Shown: piece by piece, positions 25,008 to 32,739 of the stretch | How positions within the stretch are numbered: the first letter of the stretch is position 1 | How the letters are laid out: every line of letters begins with the position of its first letter | Origin: Halobacillus litoralis | Lineage (GTDB): Bacteria; Bacillota; Bacilli; Bacillales; Halobacillaceae | Direction: 5' to 3' | Length of the DNA stretch: 64,000 nucleotides | Assembly: GCF_009856355.1 (NCBI RefSeq) | Contig: NZ_WMEW01000001.1 | Location: 372,001-436,000 of the forward strand | Notes under the pieces: model-generated | Databases searched by the model: none | What the model was told of the DNA's origin: nothing | What the model saw: only the letters and a program-made list of their open reading frames with translations | Made by a program: the position numbers and the translations under genes

Positions 25008-26340
25008 CAGATTCCTCCTTCATGATGGTGACCTTGTCCCCATCCGAAAGGGTCAGCTGTCCTGAGGTGATAATGTCATCCTCCGCCGTTATTCCGCCGG
25101 AAACGGCGGAGAAGTCACTCTGTGATTCAATCACTTCCACATCTACTCGTACGGCTTTCTCTTCTTCCACCTTATAAACGAACGTCTCATCATTTTGTTC
25201 CACCAGACCGTCTGTAGGAATGATCAGAGCATCTTCCACAACATTCTCTGGAAGCAGGAAGGAAGCCATCATCCCCGGCTTGATGTCCTCCTCGGCATTG
25301 TCGACCGTGGCTTCAACCGGATAAAGCCCGGTGTCATCAGGAACAGATGAGATATAATCGATTACAGACGCTGCTTCCTTTTCCAAGGCGGGAAGATCTA
25401 CTTGGAGCTCCTGCCCCTTTTCAAAAAGATCCAGTTGTTCAGGCGTGACGGAAGCGGAAATGGTCATCGGGTTCAAACTGACGACCGTTGCAAAGGGCTG
25501 CTGGTTTGTCACCATGTCCCCTTCCTCGGCACTCAGGCTCGCCACTTCTCCTGTCACAGGGGCGGTGATCGCCTCATTGGCTGCCTGTTCCTCGGCCTGA
25601 TTCAACTGCACATTCGCCTGCTCTACTTGAAGTTCCGCCTGCTCAACCGCCACCTGGGCCTGTTCGAGCTGCTGCTGAGCCTGGTCCACCTGGGCCTCCG
25701 CCTGGGAAACGGCTGAGGAAGACTGGGACTTCTGTCCTTGAAGCTGCTGATACTGGGCATGAGCTTGATCAGCTCTATTCTGTGCCTGAGTATAGAGGGC
25801 TTCAGGAATGGTCCCTTCATCTACGAGTTTCTTCGTTTCATCGGCAATCTGCTGCGCCTGCTCATACTGCTGCTTGGCAGCTTCGGCCGCTTGAGCGGAC
25901 TGACTGGCCTCAGACTGAGATGCCTGCTTGGCCAGTTCTACCTGGTCTTCAGCGTTTTCAACGCCCAGCTGAGCCTGTTCTTTGGAGATTCTGGCGTTAT
26001 CCAGCTGTTTTTCTGCCTGGCGGACGGCAATCTCCTGGAGCTCCACCTGATCTCCCACGTTCCCTCCAGGTCGAACTACTGCAATCGTTTCCCCTTTTTC
26101 CACCCGGTCTCCTTTAGAAATGTTTAAGGTGGCCACTTCTCCTGGTGTCTCAGGCATCACCGGGGACGAATCTGGTGAGGCGGCGCGCCCTGCAATTTTG
26201 CGTTCAATCACAAAATCTTCATTTTCAACACGATCGACCTTCACCGGAGTCACCCGTTCTTCTGTCTCTTCCGAACTTTCCTCCTGCATACAAGCGGTTA
26301 CAAAGAAAAGCAGTATAAATAGTAACAACAACCGTTTCAT
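24994..26340 (-). CDS. RND adaptor lipoprotein (membrane fusion protein)
   Basis: Periplasmic-type adaptor working with the RND pump, 448 residues. MKRLLLLF and a hydrophobic stretch lead to the lipobox FVTAC near residue 17. Then come the lipoyl half-motifs (GEVATLNISKGDRVEKGETI near residue 65 and GEVASLSAEEGDMV near 275) flanking a very long Gln/Ala-rich coiled coil (about residues 85-255), and a beta-barrel region. The ATG at 26340 follows GGAAGGG; longer frames upstream cross the promoter. The extended coiled coil may reach across the thick wall. It is cotranscribed with swrC. Confidence 0.88.
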   Translation of the reverse strand: MKRLLLLFILLFFVTACMQEESSEETEERVTPVKVDRVENEDFVIERKIAGRAASPDSSPVMPETPGEVATLNISKGDRVEKGETIAVVRPGGNVGDQVELQEIAVRQAEKQLDNARISKEQAQLGVENAEDQVELAKQASQSEASQSAQAAEAAKQQYEQAQQIADETKKLVDEGTIPEALYTQAQNRADQAHAQYQQLQGQKSQSSSAVSQAEAQVDQAQQQLEQAQVAVEQAELQVEQANVQLNQAEEQAANEAITAPVTGEVASLSAEEGDMVTNQQPFATVVSLNPMTISASVTPEQLDLFEKGQELQVDLPALEKEAASVIDYISSVPDDTGLYPVEATVDNAEEDIKPGMMASFLLPENVVEDALIIPTDGLVEQNDETFVYKVEEEKAVRVDVEVIESQSDFSAVSGGITAEDDIITSGQLTLSDGDKVTIMKEESDEAR

Positions 26341-26449
26341 TAAAGACTTCCCTTCCATAGTAAGACTCCGCAGTCCCATCATTTTCCTATCTATATTTTC
26401 CCTAATACCTTCGACAAACATACGACAAAATCCCATCGATTTTACGGGA

Positions 26450-26505
26450 GTGACCGAATAGTCACAATTATGAATTATATTACTAAAGTGTGAAATGTAT
26501 TGCAA
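26450..26505 (-). promoter_or_regulatory. Promoter of the RND operon with TetR-like operator
   Basis: On the minus strand TTGCAA (26500-26505) and TAATAT (26477-26482) are 17 bases apart; a TATAAT overlaps the -10 region. Just downstream, near the likely start of transcription, lies an inverted repeat GTGAC-N6-GTCAC (26450-26465), in the form of TetR-family operators seen at efflux genes. No TetR gene is in the neighbourhood. Confidence 0.55.
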
Positions 26506-26574
26506 CTTGTAGTGTTTTAGCGAAAATGACAATATTGTGAAGGCCACCAACATGATTAGAAGCGGACTTTTCCT

Positions 26575-26650
26575 TATCCATAAGCGCTTCGGCTGGTCAC
26601 GTTCTGCTTATCTATGGATGCCTGCCGCGGGCACCACCGAAGGACTCTCG
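26575..26650. repeat. Dispersed repeat family 2, inverted copy
   Basis: The complement of 26603-26620 matches the 18-base family 2 core with three changes; the match extends through CGCGGCA (as at 1-9) and into TTCGGTGGTG, which also occurs at 52375-52384. The gene-free stretch 26341-26879 holds this repeat, the pump promoter, and a terminator; nothing else is recognised in 26650-26815. Confidence 0.6.
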
Positions 26651-26815
26651 TAACACCTTTCCCTGGAGAACAAGCAGAAAGCTTTTTGTTTCTCGACACG
26701 AATTTCCCTCTCCTAGAAAAGCTGACCACTCAGCCATCGGTCATTCCGGAGGGCCAGGGTACAGCCCCCTTATAAGAAAATCCAGCACAACTTCTCCATC
26801 CCTTGAAGAAACCAT

Positions 26816-26850
26816 CAAAAAAAGCTGCCGAGAGTGTTCCTCTCGACAGC
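26816..26850 (-). terminator. Terminator of gene 26880-27500
   Basis: GCTGCCGAGA (26824-26833) pairs with TCTCGACAGC (26841-26850); the minus strand continues with a run of seven T. It lies 30 bases beyond the stop codon. Confidence 0.9.
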
Positions 26851-26879
26851 CGGACTACTTCCTTTTCAGGAGGCTTTTT

Positions 26880-27500
26880 TCATTGAAGGAGGTTGCCGAG
26901 CTGGGCAACCATAAGATCCAATTTTTTAATCTTAGGCAGATCATATTCCGGGAAACGTTCATCAAAATGGTTGAACATCGGTTCAAGCGCTTCATCCTGG
27001 GTCAGCTCTTCATACGTCTTGAATGTATGCTGATACTGTCCGATATAGCGTTTCATTTTCTTTTCAAACCCGGACAGGTGATAGGTAGAGGAGAAATCAA
27101 AGGCTTTCACAATATCACTGTCATAGGAAGGAAAGCTCGGATTGATGGTGTGAAGCATGGAAGCCGCCAGAGGAAACTGCATCGTAGGGTTTCCCTTATG
27201 ATTCTTCACTTCATATAAATCCCTGGTGATCTGGACGATATTCGGACGTTCATATCCCCTTTGTTCTTCCATCAGTTTAAAATAGCAGGTCTCGAATTCC
27301 TTTGTTAAGCTTGGATTATCGAGCCGGAAGAAATGGCGGAATATGAATTGATACAACGTGTCGTCCGGTACGTAAGTATCTTGGAAGACGGAATGAAGGT
27401 ATACGTAGACATCCAGTTTTTCGAGCGGGATGTGGTTCACTACTTTTTCATAGTCTTCCAGAAGCAGGTCTTTTAAATCGTTCGCCGTTCTATACTTCAT
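26880..27500 (-). CDS. Conserved-looking protein of unknown function
   Basis: I do not recognise this protein of about 206 residues. It is soluble-looking, rich in aromatic residues and histidine, and mainly helical: YRTANDLKDLLLEDYEKVVN, LDVYVYLHSVFQDTYVPDDT, FRHFFRLDNPSLTKEFETCY, FPLAASMLHTINPSFPSYDS and HLSGFEKKMKRYIGQYQHTF are typical stretches. No signal or membrane segment is seen. The helix-then-FPLAASMLHTINPSFP pattern is reminiscent of DNA glycosylase-like helical folds, but this is not evidence of function. It stands alone with its own terminator; two adjacent ATGs (27503, 27500) follow GAGGTGATT. Confidence 0.7.
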   Translation of the reverse strand: MKYRTANDLKDLLLEDYEKVVNHIPLEKLDVYVYLHSVFQDTYVPDDTLYQFIFRHFFRLDNPSLTKEFETCYFKLMEEQRGYERPNIVQITRDLYEVKNHKGNPTMQFPLAASMLHTINPSFPSYDSDIVKAFDFSSTYHLSGFEKKMKRYIGQYQHTFKTYEELTQDEALEPMFNHFDERFPEYDLPKIKKLDLMVAQLGNLLQ

Positions 27501-27702
27501 CATTAATCACCTCAATTCGCTTATTCCACACAACATAAACGTGGAAACACGTATTTGTAAAGTCTGTATGAACGTTTATACCTCCATTTTACATAACACG
27601 CATGCTTTTTCCAAAGGTTTTCAATGATTGATAGATGGTTCCTCATGTTTTCTCTTCATTTTAAACAGGAGACGCCGATGGTATTACGAAAGGAGGGATA
27701 TT

Positions 27703-27882
27703 ATGGATGCTGCCGCTTTATCAATGGCCCTTGGACAGACCCAGCTCAAACAGCAGACGAACCTGGCCTTGATGGATAAAGTGAAGGATGAAGCCGAGGC
27801 GAAAGGAAATCAGATGGTGGAGATGCTGAACCAGTCCGTCTCCCATCCGGATCTTGGTAACCACGTGGATCTAAGAGGGTAA
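27703..27882 (+). CDS. YjfB-family putative motility protein
   Basis: A 59-residue protein. MDAAALSMALGQTQLKQQ at the start, then NLALMDKVKDEAEAKGNQMV and a closing NQSVSHPDLGNHVDLRG match the YjfB family, small proteins linked to the sigma-D motility regulon in B. subtilis. The ATG at 27703 follows AGGAGGGATATT. It is a single gene with a terminator 110 bases downstream. A GCCGAT resembling a sigma-D -10 is present at 27674 but has no matching -35 at the right distance. Confidence 0.75.
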   Translation: MDAAALSMALGQTQLKQQTNLALMDKVKDEAEAKGNQMVEMLNQSVSHPDLGNHVDLRG

Positions 27883-27994
27883 AGAAAACATAGCGGGGGT
27901 GCTTTTCGTGACCTTACCCAATGATCATCTGTGCCTTTCTGCCGGTTCTTCTTTTACGATGCCACACGTATCATGGAGCTTAATTGAAACCTAA

Positions 27995-28023
27995 AAAGCA
28001 GGGAGAGCACTCTCCCTGCTTTT
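27995..28023. terminator. Bidirectional terminator
   Basis: GCAGGGAGA and TCTCCCTGC pair around a 4-base loop with A-run before and TTTTC after, between the convergent yjfB-like gene and the acidic lipoprotein gene. Confidence 0.85.
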
Positions 28024-28025
28024 CG

Positions 28026-28280
28026 TTACTCGTTATTTTCTTCATCTTCCGGAGCATTTTCATCGGTCATATCTTCCTGCTCCTTCTCTTCCTCTTTCAT
28101 TTCTTCATCCATATTTTCCTCTTCGTCCATGTTCTCTTCTTCTTCCATATTTTCTTCTTCTTCCTGCATGTTTTCTTCTGTGTCGTTTTCCTCTTCCGCA
28201 GGCTCTTCTTCAGAAGCGCACGCCCCGAGTAAAGTGATGGCAAATAGAGCTGTCATAAGTTTAAGTAATAAGGATTTCAT
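28026..28280 (-). CDS. Glu/Asn-rich small lipoprotein
   Basis: An 84-residue secreted lipoprotein: MKSLLLKLMTALFAITLLGAC gives signal and lipobox (Cys near residue 21), then nearly the whole mature part is acidic, with repeats of the type EEENMEEEENMDEEENMDEE. It has no recognisable domain. The mature chain has more than half Glu/Asp and almost no positive charge. The ATG at 28280 follows AGGAGG by seven bases. Such acidic tails may bind cations or reflect adaptation to salt; function is not known. Confidence 0.75.
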   Translation of the reverse strand: MKSLLLKLMTALFAITLLGACASEEEPAEEENDTEENMQEEEENMEEEENMDEEENMDEEMKEEEKEQEDMTDENAPEDEENNE

Positions 28281-28353
28281 TTTCATTCCTCCTTTTCTCA
28301 TCTTGAGTGTTAGTATATCCAGCGGATCAAAATCCATCCCTCTGTTTTCCCAC

Positions 28354-28380
28354 AAAAAAAGACCCGTATGCAGACGGGTC
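28354..28380 (-). terminator. Terminator of fabZ
   Basis: GACCCGT and ACGGGTC (28361-28380) with a 6-base loop, followed on the minus strand by seven T. Confidence 0.9.
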
Positions 28381-28389
28381 CTTCAGCCG

Positions 28390-28812
28390 TTATTTCAAAG
28401 CGAACATAATCTCCGCTTCACACGCAAGCTCACCATCGACGGTGGCTTTGGCCTTTCCTTTACCTACCGGGCCTTTCAGGCGTACAATTTCCACTTCAAG
28501 CTTCAAACGGTCGCCGGGTTTAACCTGACGTTTGAACCGGCACTTATCAATACCTGTGAAAAAGGCCAGTTTCCCCTGGTTTTCTTCTTTCTTCAACATG
28601 GCCACTGCGCCCATCTGAGCCATGGCCTCCGTGATTAAAACACCAGGCATGACCGGGTAATCCGGAAAGTGCCCTTGAAAGAAGGGTTCGTTCATCGTGA
28701 CGTTTTTATAGCCTACAGCCCGCTCCCCTTCCACAAGTTCTTCGACCTGATCGATCAGAAGAAAGGGATAGCGGTGGGGAATGATTTCCTTGATTTGATT
28801 AATGTCCAACAT
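28390..28812 (-). CDS. fabZ: 3-hydroxyacyl-ACP dehydratase FabZ
   Basis: Dehydrates beta-hydroxyacyl-ACP to trans-2-enoyl-ACP in fatty acid elongation; cytosolic. The 140-residue hot-dog-fold protein has [13 protein letters not shown] (catalytic His near residue 14 in context) and [20 protein letters not shown], which holds the His and central-helix Glu region (ITEAMAQ). ATG 28812 follows AGGAG by eight bases; the longer frame to 28872 has no site. In B. subtilis the same gene (ywpB) lies downstream of flhP; here an FAD enzyme and a methyltransferase gene are inserted between. Confidence 0.96.
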   Translation of the reverse strand: MLDINQIKEIIPHRYPFLLIDQVEELVEGERAVGYKNVTMNEPFFQGHFPDYPVMPGVLITEAMAQMGAVAMLKKEENQGKLAFFTGIDKCRFKRQVKPGDRLKLEVEIVRLKGPVGKGKAKATVDGELACEAEIMFALK

Positions 28813-28911
28813 GTAAAAAGCTCCTTTCCTGCGTTCTTTTCTAATTATAAGGGCAGGAGCTCTCTGGAACAAAATTTTTTCACAAATTGTTGATTCTGTT
28901 GCAGCAGATCA

Positions 28912-30000
28912 TTATGAACTTCTGGTCAATTCGCCGGTACGTTTTTCCGTTTTCAATGACTGCGCCGTTTCTCCTGACCAGCCGGTCTGATGGATTTCCT
29001 CCACCGGACTTGCCGGACTCAGCCAGAAGGTGTACCATGATCCTTCCTTAACAATCGGGCTCAAGTCAAACAGGTCAAATTTACAGTTCTGTGATACTTC
29101 CTGCAGTTCTTTTTTCGTAGGAAGGGCAAACAGATTGGAGTGAGCCACAAAAAAGCTGTTGAACGCGGAAGAAAAAGCTTCTCCATGCTCCGTTTCGTTG
29201 ATAGGCGTAATCACCGATATGAGCCCCTCCGGACGTACATAGGAGTAGAGGTGATCCAATAATGGCGCCCGATCATCCGGATGGATATAATGAAATATAT
29301 TGTGCAGAAGGATCACATCCACGTTTTCATCTTCCGGGGCCCAGCTATTGATATCCCCGACTTGAAAACGGACATTCGTATAATCTCCGGACATTTCCCT
29401 GGCTTTATCAATGACTTTCTGGTTAATATCCACACCGATCATCTGTACGTCCGGAAACTCTGCAGCCAGCTTCCTCAAATAGCCGCCATGGCCACAGCCT
29501 AAGTCTACAATGGAACGCACTTGTTTTTCGCGGATCATTTTCTTGATTTTCTTAATTGCAAAATGTTCAAGAAGCGCAGAAGTCTCAGCCACTACACCCC
29601 CATGACGTTCATGATCGAATTCCGCCCGCTCCTGGGATGTAATGATATCCGGGTATCTGAGCATCGTCGGAATGTGCAGCTCCATCATTTCTTTCAGCAG
29701 GGCTTTAACACCTGGAGAAGCATCCTCTCCCATAAGAGCGGCACACCGCCGCTTCGAGGTTCTGAATCGGTTGTTCGGACGCTTTTTCAAGTGTTTGACA
29801 GCCACTCCCACTTTCACCCATGATGCAAGGAGGTCATGAGGGTAGCCGGTTTTCTCACTGATGGCTTCCACGGTCCTTGCTGTTCTGAACTCATCGAATA
29901 ATCCAAGCTCCGCTCCAACATATGCGTGCCAGCTCGGTAAAAAGGATTCATTTTTCTTCATCCATTTTCTTGCCTGCATGGCTGTGACCCACTCGTTCAT
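28912..30000 (-). CDS. SAM-dependent methyltransferase, O-methyltransferase-like
   Basis: A 362-residue protein. Residues 1-130 form a helical, winged-helix-like dimerisation part (ELGLFDEFRTARTVEAISEK, FRTSKRRCAAL); residues about 165-330 are a class I methyltransferase with VDLGCGHGGYLRKLA (SAM motif I), MIGVDINQKVIDKAR, FQVGDINSW and LLHNIFHYIHPDDRA. This architecture is usual for small-molecule O-methyltransferases of secondary metabolism. The ATG at 30000 is 2 bases after the stop of the FAD monooxygenase gene, so the two enzymes probably act on the same compound. The compound is unknown. Confidence 0.8.
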   Translation of the reverse strand: MNEWVTAMQARKWMKKNESFLPSWHAYVGAELGLFDEFRTARTVEAISEKTGYPHDLLASWVKVGVAVKHLKKRPNNRFRTSKRRCAALMGEDASPGVKALLKEMMELHIPTMLRYPDIITSQERAEFDHERHGGVVAETSALLEHFAIKKIKKMIREKQVRSIVDLGCGHGGYLRKLAAEFPDVQMIGVDINQKVIDKAREMSGDYTNVRFQVGDINSWAPEDENVDVILLHNIFHYIHPDDRAPLLDHLYSYVRPEGLISVITPINETEHGEAFSSAFNSFFVAHSNLFALPTKKELQEVSQNCKFDLFDLSPIVKEGSWYTFWLSPASPVEEIHQTGWSGETAQSLKTEKRTGELTRSS

Positions 30001-30002
30001 TG

Positions 30003-31328
30003 TCATCTTCCTTTCTTTGATCTTTTCCAAGGATAATCCTCTGCTTCAGAAAACAAGAAACGATGCTGTTCCTTATCCGACACTTTCTTCTTTCTTACAG
30101 GCAGGACACTTCCCTGGATGCCTCTGTCAATGAAAGTAAAATTCCATTTCCCAAGTCCTGATATGTTCAGCATCTGCTTAACATGAAGGTAATCATCATC
30201 ATAAATCCGCTGCACGGCTTTCATTCTGAATCGTCTCCACCACTCGTTTCTAAACGAATAAACGAGAGCGGACATATGGCTTAGATTCAGCAGAAACTCC
30301 ACCCTCGGCCTCCGAACCTCTTCATAATAATGCAGATGATCCGCGTAGGATCTGCCTTCCTCCCAGCACCACGCCAGGAGTTCGCCGAGCACATCGGCGT
30401 CCTGAATGGCCAGGTTCATCCCTTCCCCGGCCATCGGGTGAACGGTATGAGCCGCATCCCCCATGATTGCGAGGTTGCCTGAGTAGTACTTGTCGACGTG
30501 ATACGTAAAGGGGATCATCAATTGAACCGTCTTCCAGTCTTTGATCGCCCTGACACCCTCGGCAAGCTCCGGCTCAAGCTCGCTGTAAGCTTGATACAAA
30601 TGCTCAAGCCCCTGTTCTTTTATTTTTTTGTAGTCTCCAGCCTTGATCAGGAATACTGTCCTGACTTCACGGTCAGGAAGCGGAAACAAGCCGAGAAAAC
30701 AGCTGGAGGTCGTAATGATTTTTCCTTTTGTAAAGCTCTCCGGGCGGGGGATGGTTACCGTAAGGAAGTGGTGGTTGTAATCCTTGCGGTTCACTTCCAC
30801 GTTCATCGCATCCCGTGTAGGAGAGCTCCTGCCTTCAGCTCCTATGTACACGCCGGCTTGGATGTAAAGGGTTTCCCTCTTTTGTTTGACTTTAGCCCTC
30901 CCGTTCTCAAATCCGATGAAGCGGGCCCCTGGAAGGTAATGAAAATACTCTTCATATTCCTTTCCCTTATTGCGGAGAATCTCCTTCGTCTTTTCGTGGG
31001 GGACCATCAAGGAATGGTCATACGACGCCGCCACACGGCTGTAGCTTAGTTCAGTAAGATTGATTTCCTCAGGCGGCTGTCCCTTCCGTCGATGCACTTC
31101 CTGAAATCGAAGTTCATCCAGCGCATGGCCGTTCGCCTCTATTTCATCAAGCACTCCGAGTCGTTCCAGTATAGCCAGTGTTTTTGGCTGCAGAAGCTCC
31201 CCTTTGTAGGCAGGGGACTCTTTCTTTAATTGTTCTGCGATAATGACGTGCACACCCCTTGATGCGAGTTTGGCAGCAAGAGCAAGTCCACCGACACCGC
31301 CGCCTGCGATAAACACTTCTGCTTTCAC
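30003..31328 (-). CDS. FAD-dependent monooxygenase (UbiH/PHBH-like)
   Basis: A 441-residue flavoprotein of the para-hydroxybenzoate hydroxylase class. Dinucleotide motif VFIAGGGVGGLALAAKLASR at the N-terminus, an IGAEGRSSPTRDA segment near residue 163 (DG-like motif with Glu-Gly), and the FAD-ribose motif LAIMGDAAHTVHPMAGEGMN near residues 285-305 are clear. It starts with GTG after GGAGGGTGA. The C-terminal 60 residues are basic and end in KRSKKGR. It would hydroxylate an aromatic or quinone-like compound before the neighbouring methyltransferase acts. Confidence 0.85.
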   Translation of the reverse strand: MKAEVFIAGGGVGGLALAAKLASRGVHVIIAEQLKKESPAYKGELLQPKTLAILERLGVLDEIEANGHALDELRFQEVHRRKGQPPEEINLTELSYSRVAASYDHSLMVPHEKTKEILRNKGKEYEEYFHYLPGARFIGFENGRAKVKQKRETLYIQAGVYIGAEGRSSPTRDAMNVEVNRKDYNHHFLTVTIPRPESFTKGKIITTSSCFLGLFPLPDREVRTVFLIKAGDYKKIKEQGLEHLYQAYSELEPELAEGVRAIKDWKTVQLMIPFTYHVDKYYSGNLAIMGDAAHTVHPMAGEGMNLAIQDADVLGELLAWCWEEGRSYADHLHYYEEVRRPRVEFLLNLSHMSALVYSFRNEWWRRFRMKAVQRIYDDDYLHVKQMLNISGLGKWNFTFIDRGIQGSVLPVRKKKVSDKEQHRFLFSEAEDYPWKRSKKGR

Positions 31329-31458
31329 CTGTCACCCTCCCCGCTATGATTCATGTCCGTATGGTTTTCTTTCCCTAATTCAAAACTTGAAAACCTTTCA
31401 AAACATAGAGATATTCCAGAAGATGGTATACACTCTTGATGATTCGAGGGTTGTTCAA

Positions 31459-31475
31459 AGAGCTGGTCCAGCTCT
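31459..31475. promoter_or_regulatory. Palindrome upstream of the monooxygenase gene
   Basis: AGAGCTGG-T-CCAGCTCT is a perfect inverted repeat about 130 bases upstream of the FAD monooxygenase start, with no T-run next to it. It could be an operator; the regulator is not known. Tandem TTTTGAA-like repeats lie nearer the gene at 31380-31402. Confidence 0.35.
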
Positions 31476-31506
31476 GAATGAGGGGGGAAACCGACAACTT
31501 GAACGT

Positions 31507-31542
31507 AAAAAAAGAACGAGCTTCAAGGCTCGTTCTTTTTTA
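31507..31542. terminator. Bidirectional terminator after the EpuA-like gene
   Basis: AAGAACGAGC and GCTCGTTCTT pair around TTCAAG with A- and T-runs on both sides, 40 bases beyond the 31581 stop codon; it closes the mbl-flhO-flhP-31581 unit. Confidence 0.9.
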
Positions 31543-31580
31543 TTGAAAGAAAGCATAGACATGATCGTACAGGCTTTCTT

Positions 31581-31877
31581 TTATTCTGTTTTCGTTACGA
31601 TATCCAGGATGTGCTTCCATGTATCCAGCTTGAGAGCATCTGTGGGATCTCCATCACCAAGAACGCCGTAACCGACCATTAATCCGATGATCAAAGCGGC
31701 CGCACTGAACAGCACAACAAGAATGATACGCAGCCAGATCGGCAGGATACGCCGGCGGGCCGTTTTATCTTTCTTATCCGCCTGAGATCCTGCTTTCTTC
31801 CCCGTATCTGCAGGCTTGTTTTCCTTCTCTTGTTTATTATTCAGTTTTTTACCTTTTGATTTTGGATCTGTCGCCAT
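31581..31877 (-). CDS. EpuA-like small membrane protein (annotated as RNAP beta-like)
   Basis: A 98-residue protein with a long Lys-rich cytosolic N-terminus (residues 1-43), one membrane helix (WLRIILVVLFSAAALIIGLM) and a short outside tail (GVLGDGDPTDALKLDTWKHI). The PIWLRIILVV...GYGVLGDG pattern is that of the EpuA family found after flhP in Bacillaceae, often misnamed DNA-directed RNA polymerase subunit beta. Function is not settled. It lies 20 bases after flhP in the same operon. Confidence 0.8.
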   Translation of the reverse strand: MATDPKSKGKKLNNKQEKENKPADTGKKAGSQADKKDKTARRRILPIWLRIILVVLFSAAALIIGLMVGYGVLGDGDPTDALKLDTWKHILDIVTKTE

Positions 31878-31897
31878 GGTCGTTCTACTCCTTACGT

Positions 31898-32725
31898 TTA
31901 TGATCTCAGCTGGTTAACCAGTCCCATCATCTGGTCTCCTGTTGAAATGGACTGAGCATTCAATTGATAGGCTCTCTGAGCTGTCATCATTTCCGTCATT
32001 TGTGCACCGATGTCCACGTTCGACTGCTCGAGTGCTCCTCCTTGAAGCTTGATGTCTGCGGCTCCAAGTTCCTCAATCAGGACGGCTCCGTCATTTCCTT
32101 CCGGGTTCCGGAAACGGGTTCCTCCCTGCGGTTCCAGCAGGTGAGGACGGGCAGCTTCAACAACCTGAAGGCGGCCTTCTACTTCCTGACCCCCATTCCG
32201 CTGGACAAGCAGGGATCCATCTTCAGCGATGGAAATGCCATCGAAGGTATCCTCGAGAATGATCGGATCTCCACCTTCTCCAATGACGGCGTGCCCCTCA
32301 GCGTTTGTAAGCATCACCTGTCCATTACCAAGAGGATTCAAGTAAAAGTGTCCGGCTCTTGTGTACTGGGTTTCCGAGCCGCCATTCAAATCAGAGACGT
32401 TAAGGGCAAACAGCTGATTTTCCTCCAATAGTGCGGCATCCAGAGCCCTGTTTGTTTCCTTCAGGCTTCCCCGGCTGACATCCACACGCGTACTTCCCAG
32501 TTTAGCGCCTGTGCCCACTCGTATACCGTCAGGAGTCAAACGCCCCGCTTCGGCCTGTTTATTGGACTGATTATTCAGCTGCTGGACGAGCAGGGAGGAA
32601 AAATCAGCTCCTGTACTCTTGTATCCTGTCGTCTGACTGTTGGCCATATTGTTCCCAATCCTATCAAGTTTCTGCTGCAGCTGCCCCATTGTTGCAGCCG
32701 ATTGAATCATGGACCGATTAATCAT
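31898..32725 (-). CDS. flhP: Flagellar hook-basal body protein FlhP
   Basis: Rod-type flagellar protein of 275 residues, one of the paired FlgG-like proteins of the distal rod/hook base. The N-terminal SAATMGQLQQKLDRIGNNMA with NSQTTGYKSTG is the flagellar rod signature, and the C-terminal helix TEMMTAQRAYQLNAQSISTG is the matching heptad-rich end. The gene follows flhO by 14 bases in minus orientation, and mbl is upstream, as in B. subtilis. Exported by the flagellar type III system without a cleaved signal. Confidence 0.93.
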   Translation of the reverse strand: MINRSMIQSAATMGQLQQKLDRIGNNMANSQTTGYKSTGADFSSLLVQQLNNQSNKQAEAGRLTPDGIRVGTGAKLGSTRVDVSRGSLKETNRALDAALLEENQLFALNVSDLNGGSETQYTRAGHFYLNPLGNGQVMLTNAEGHAVIGEGGDPIILEDTFDGISIAEDGSLLVQRNGGQEVEGRLQVVEAARPHLLEPQGGTRFRNPEGNDGAVLIEELGAADIKLQGGALEQSNVDIGAQMTEMMTAQRAYQLNAQSISTGDQMMGLVNQLRS

Positions 32726-32739
32726 ATGAATTCTCTCCC

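Noticed and set aside
27655..27680. Sigma-D promoter for the yjfB-like gene (GCCGAT at 27674)
   Set aside because: The -35 TAAA is only 8 bases upstream, not the 14-16 needed; no better match was found.
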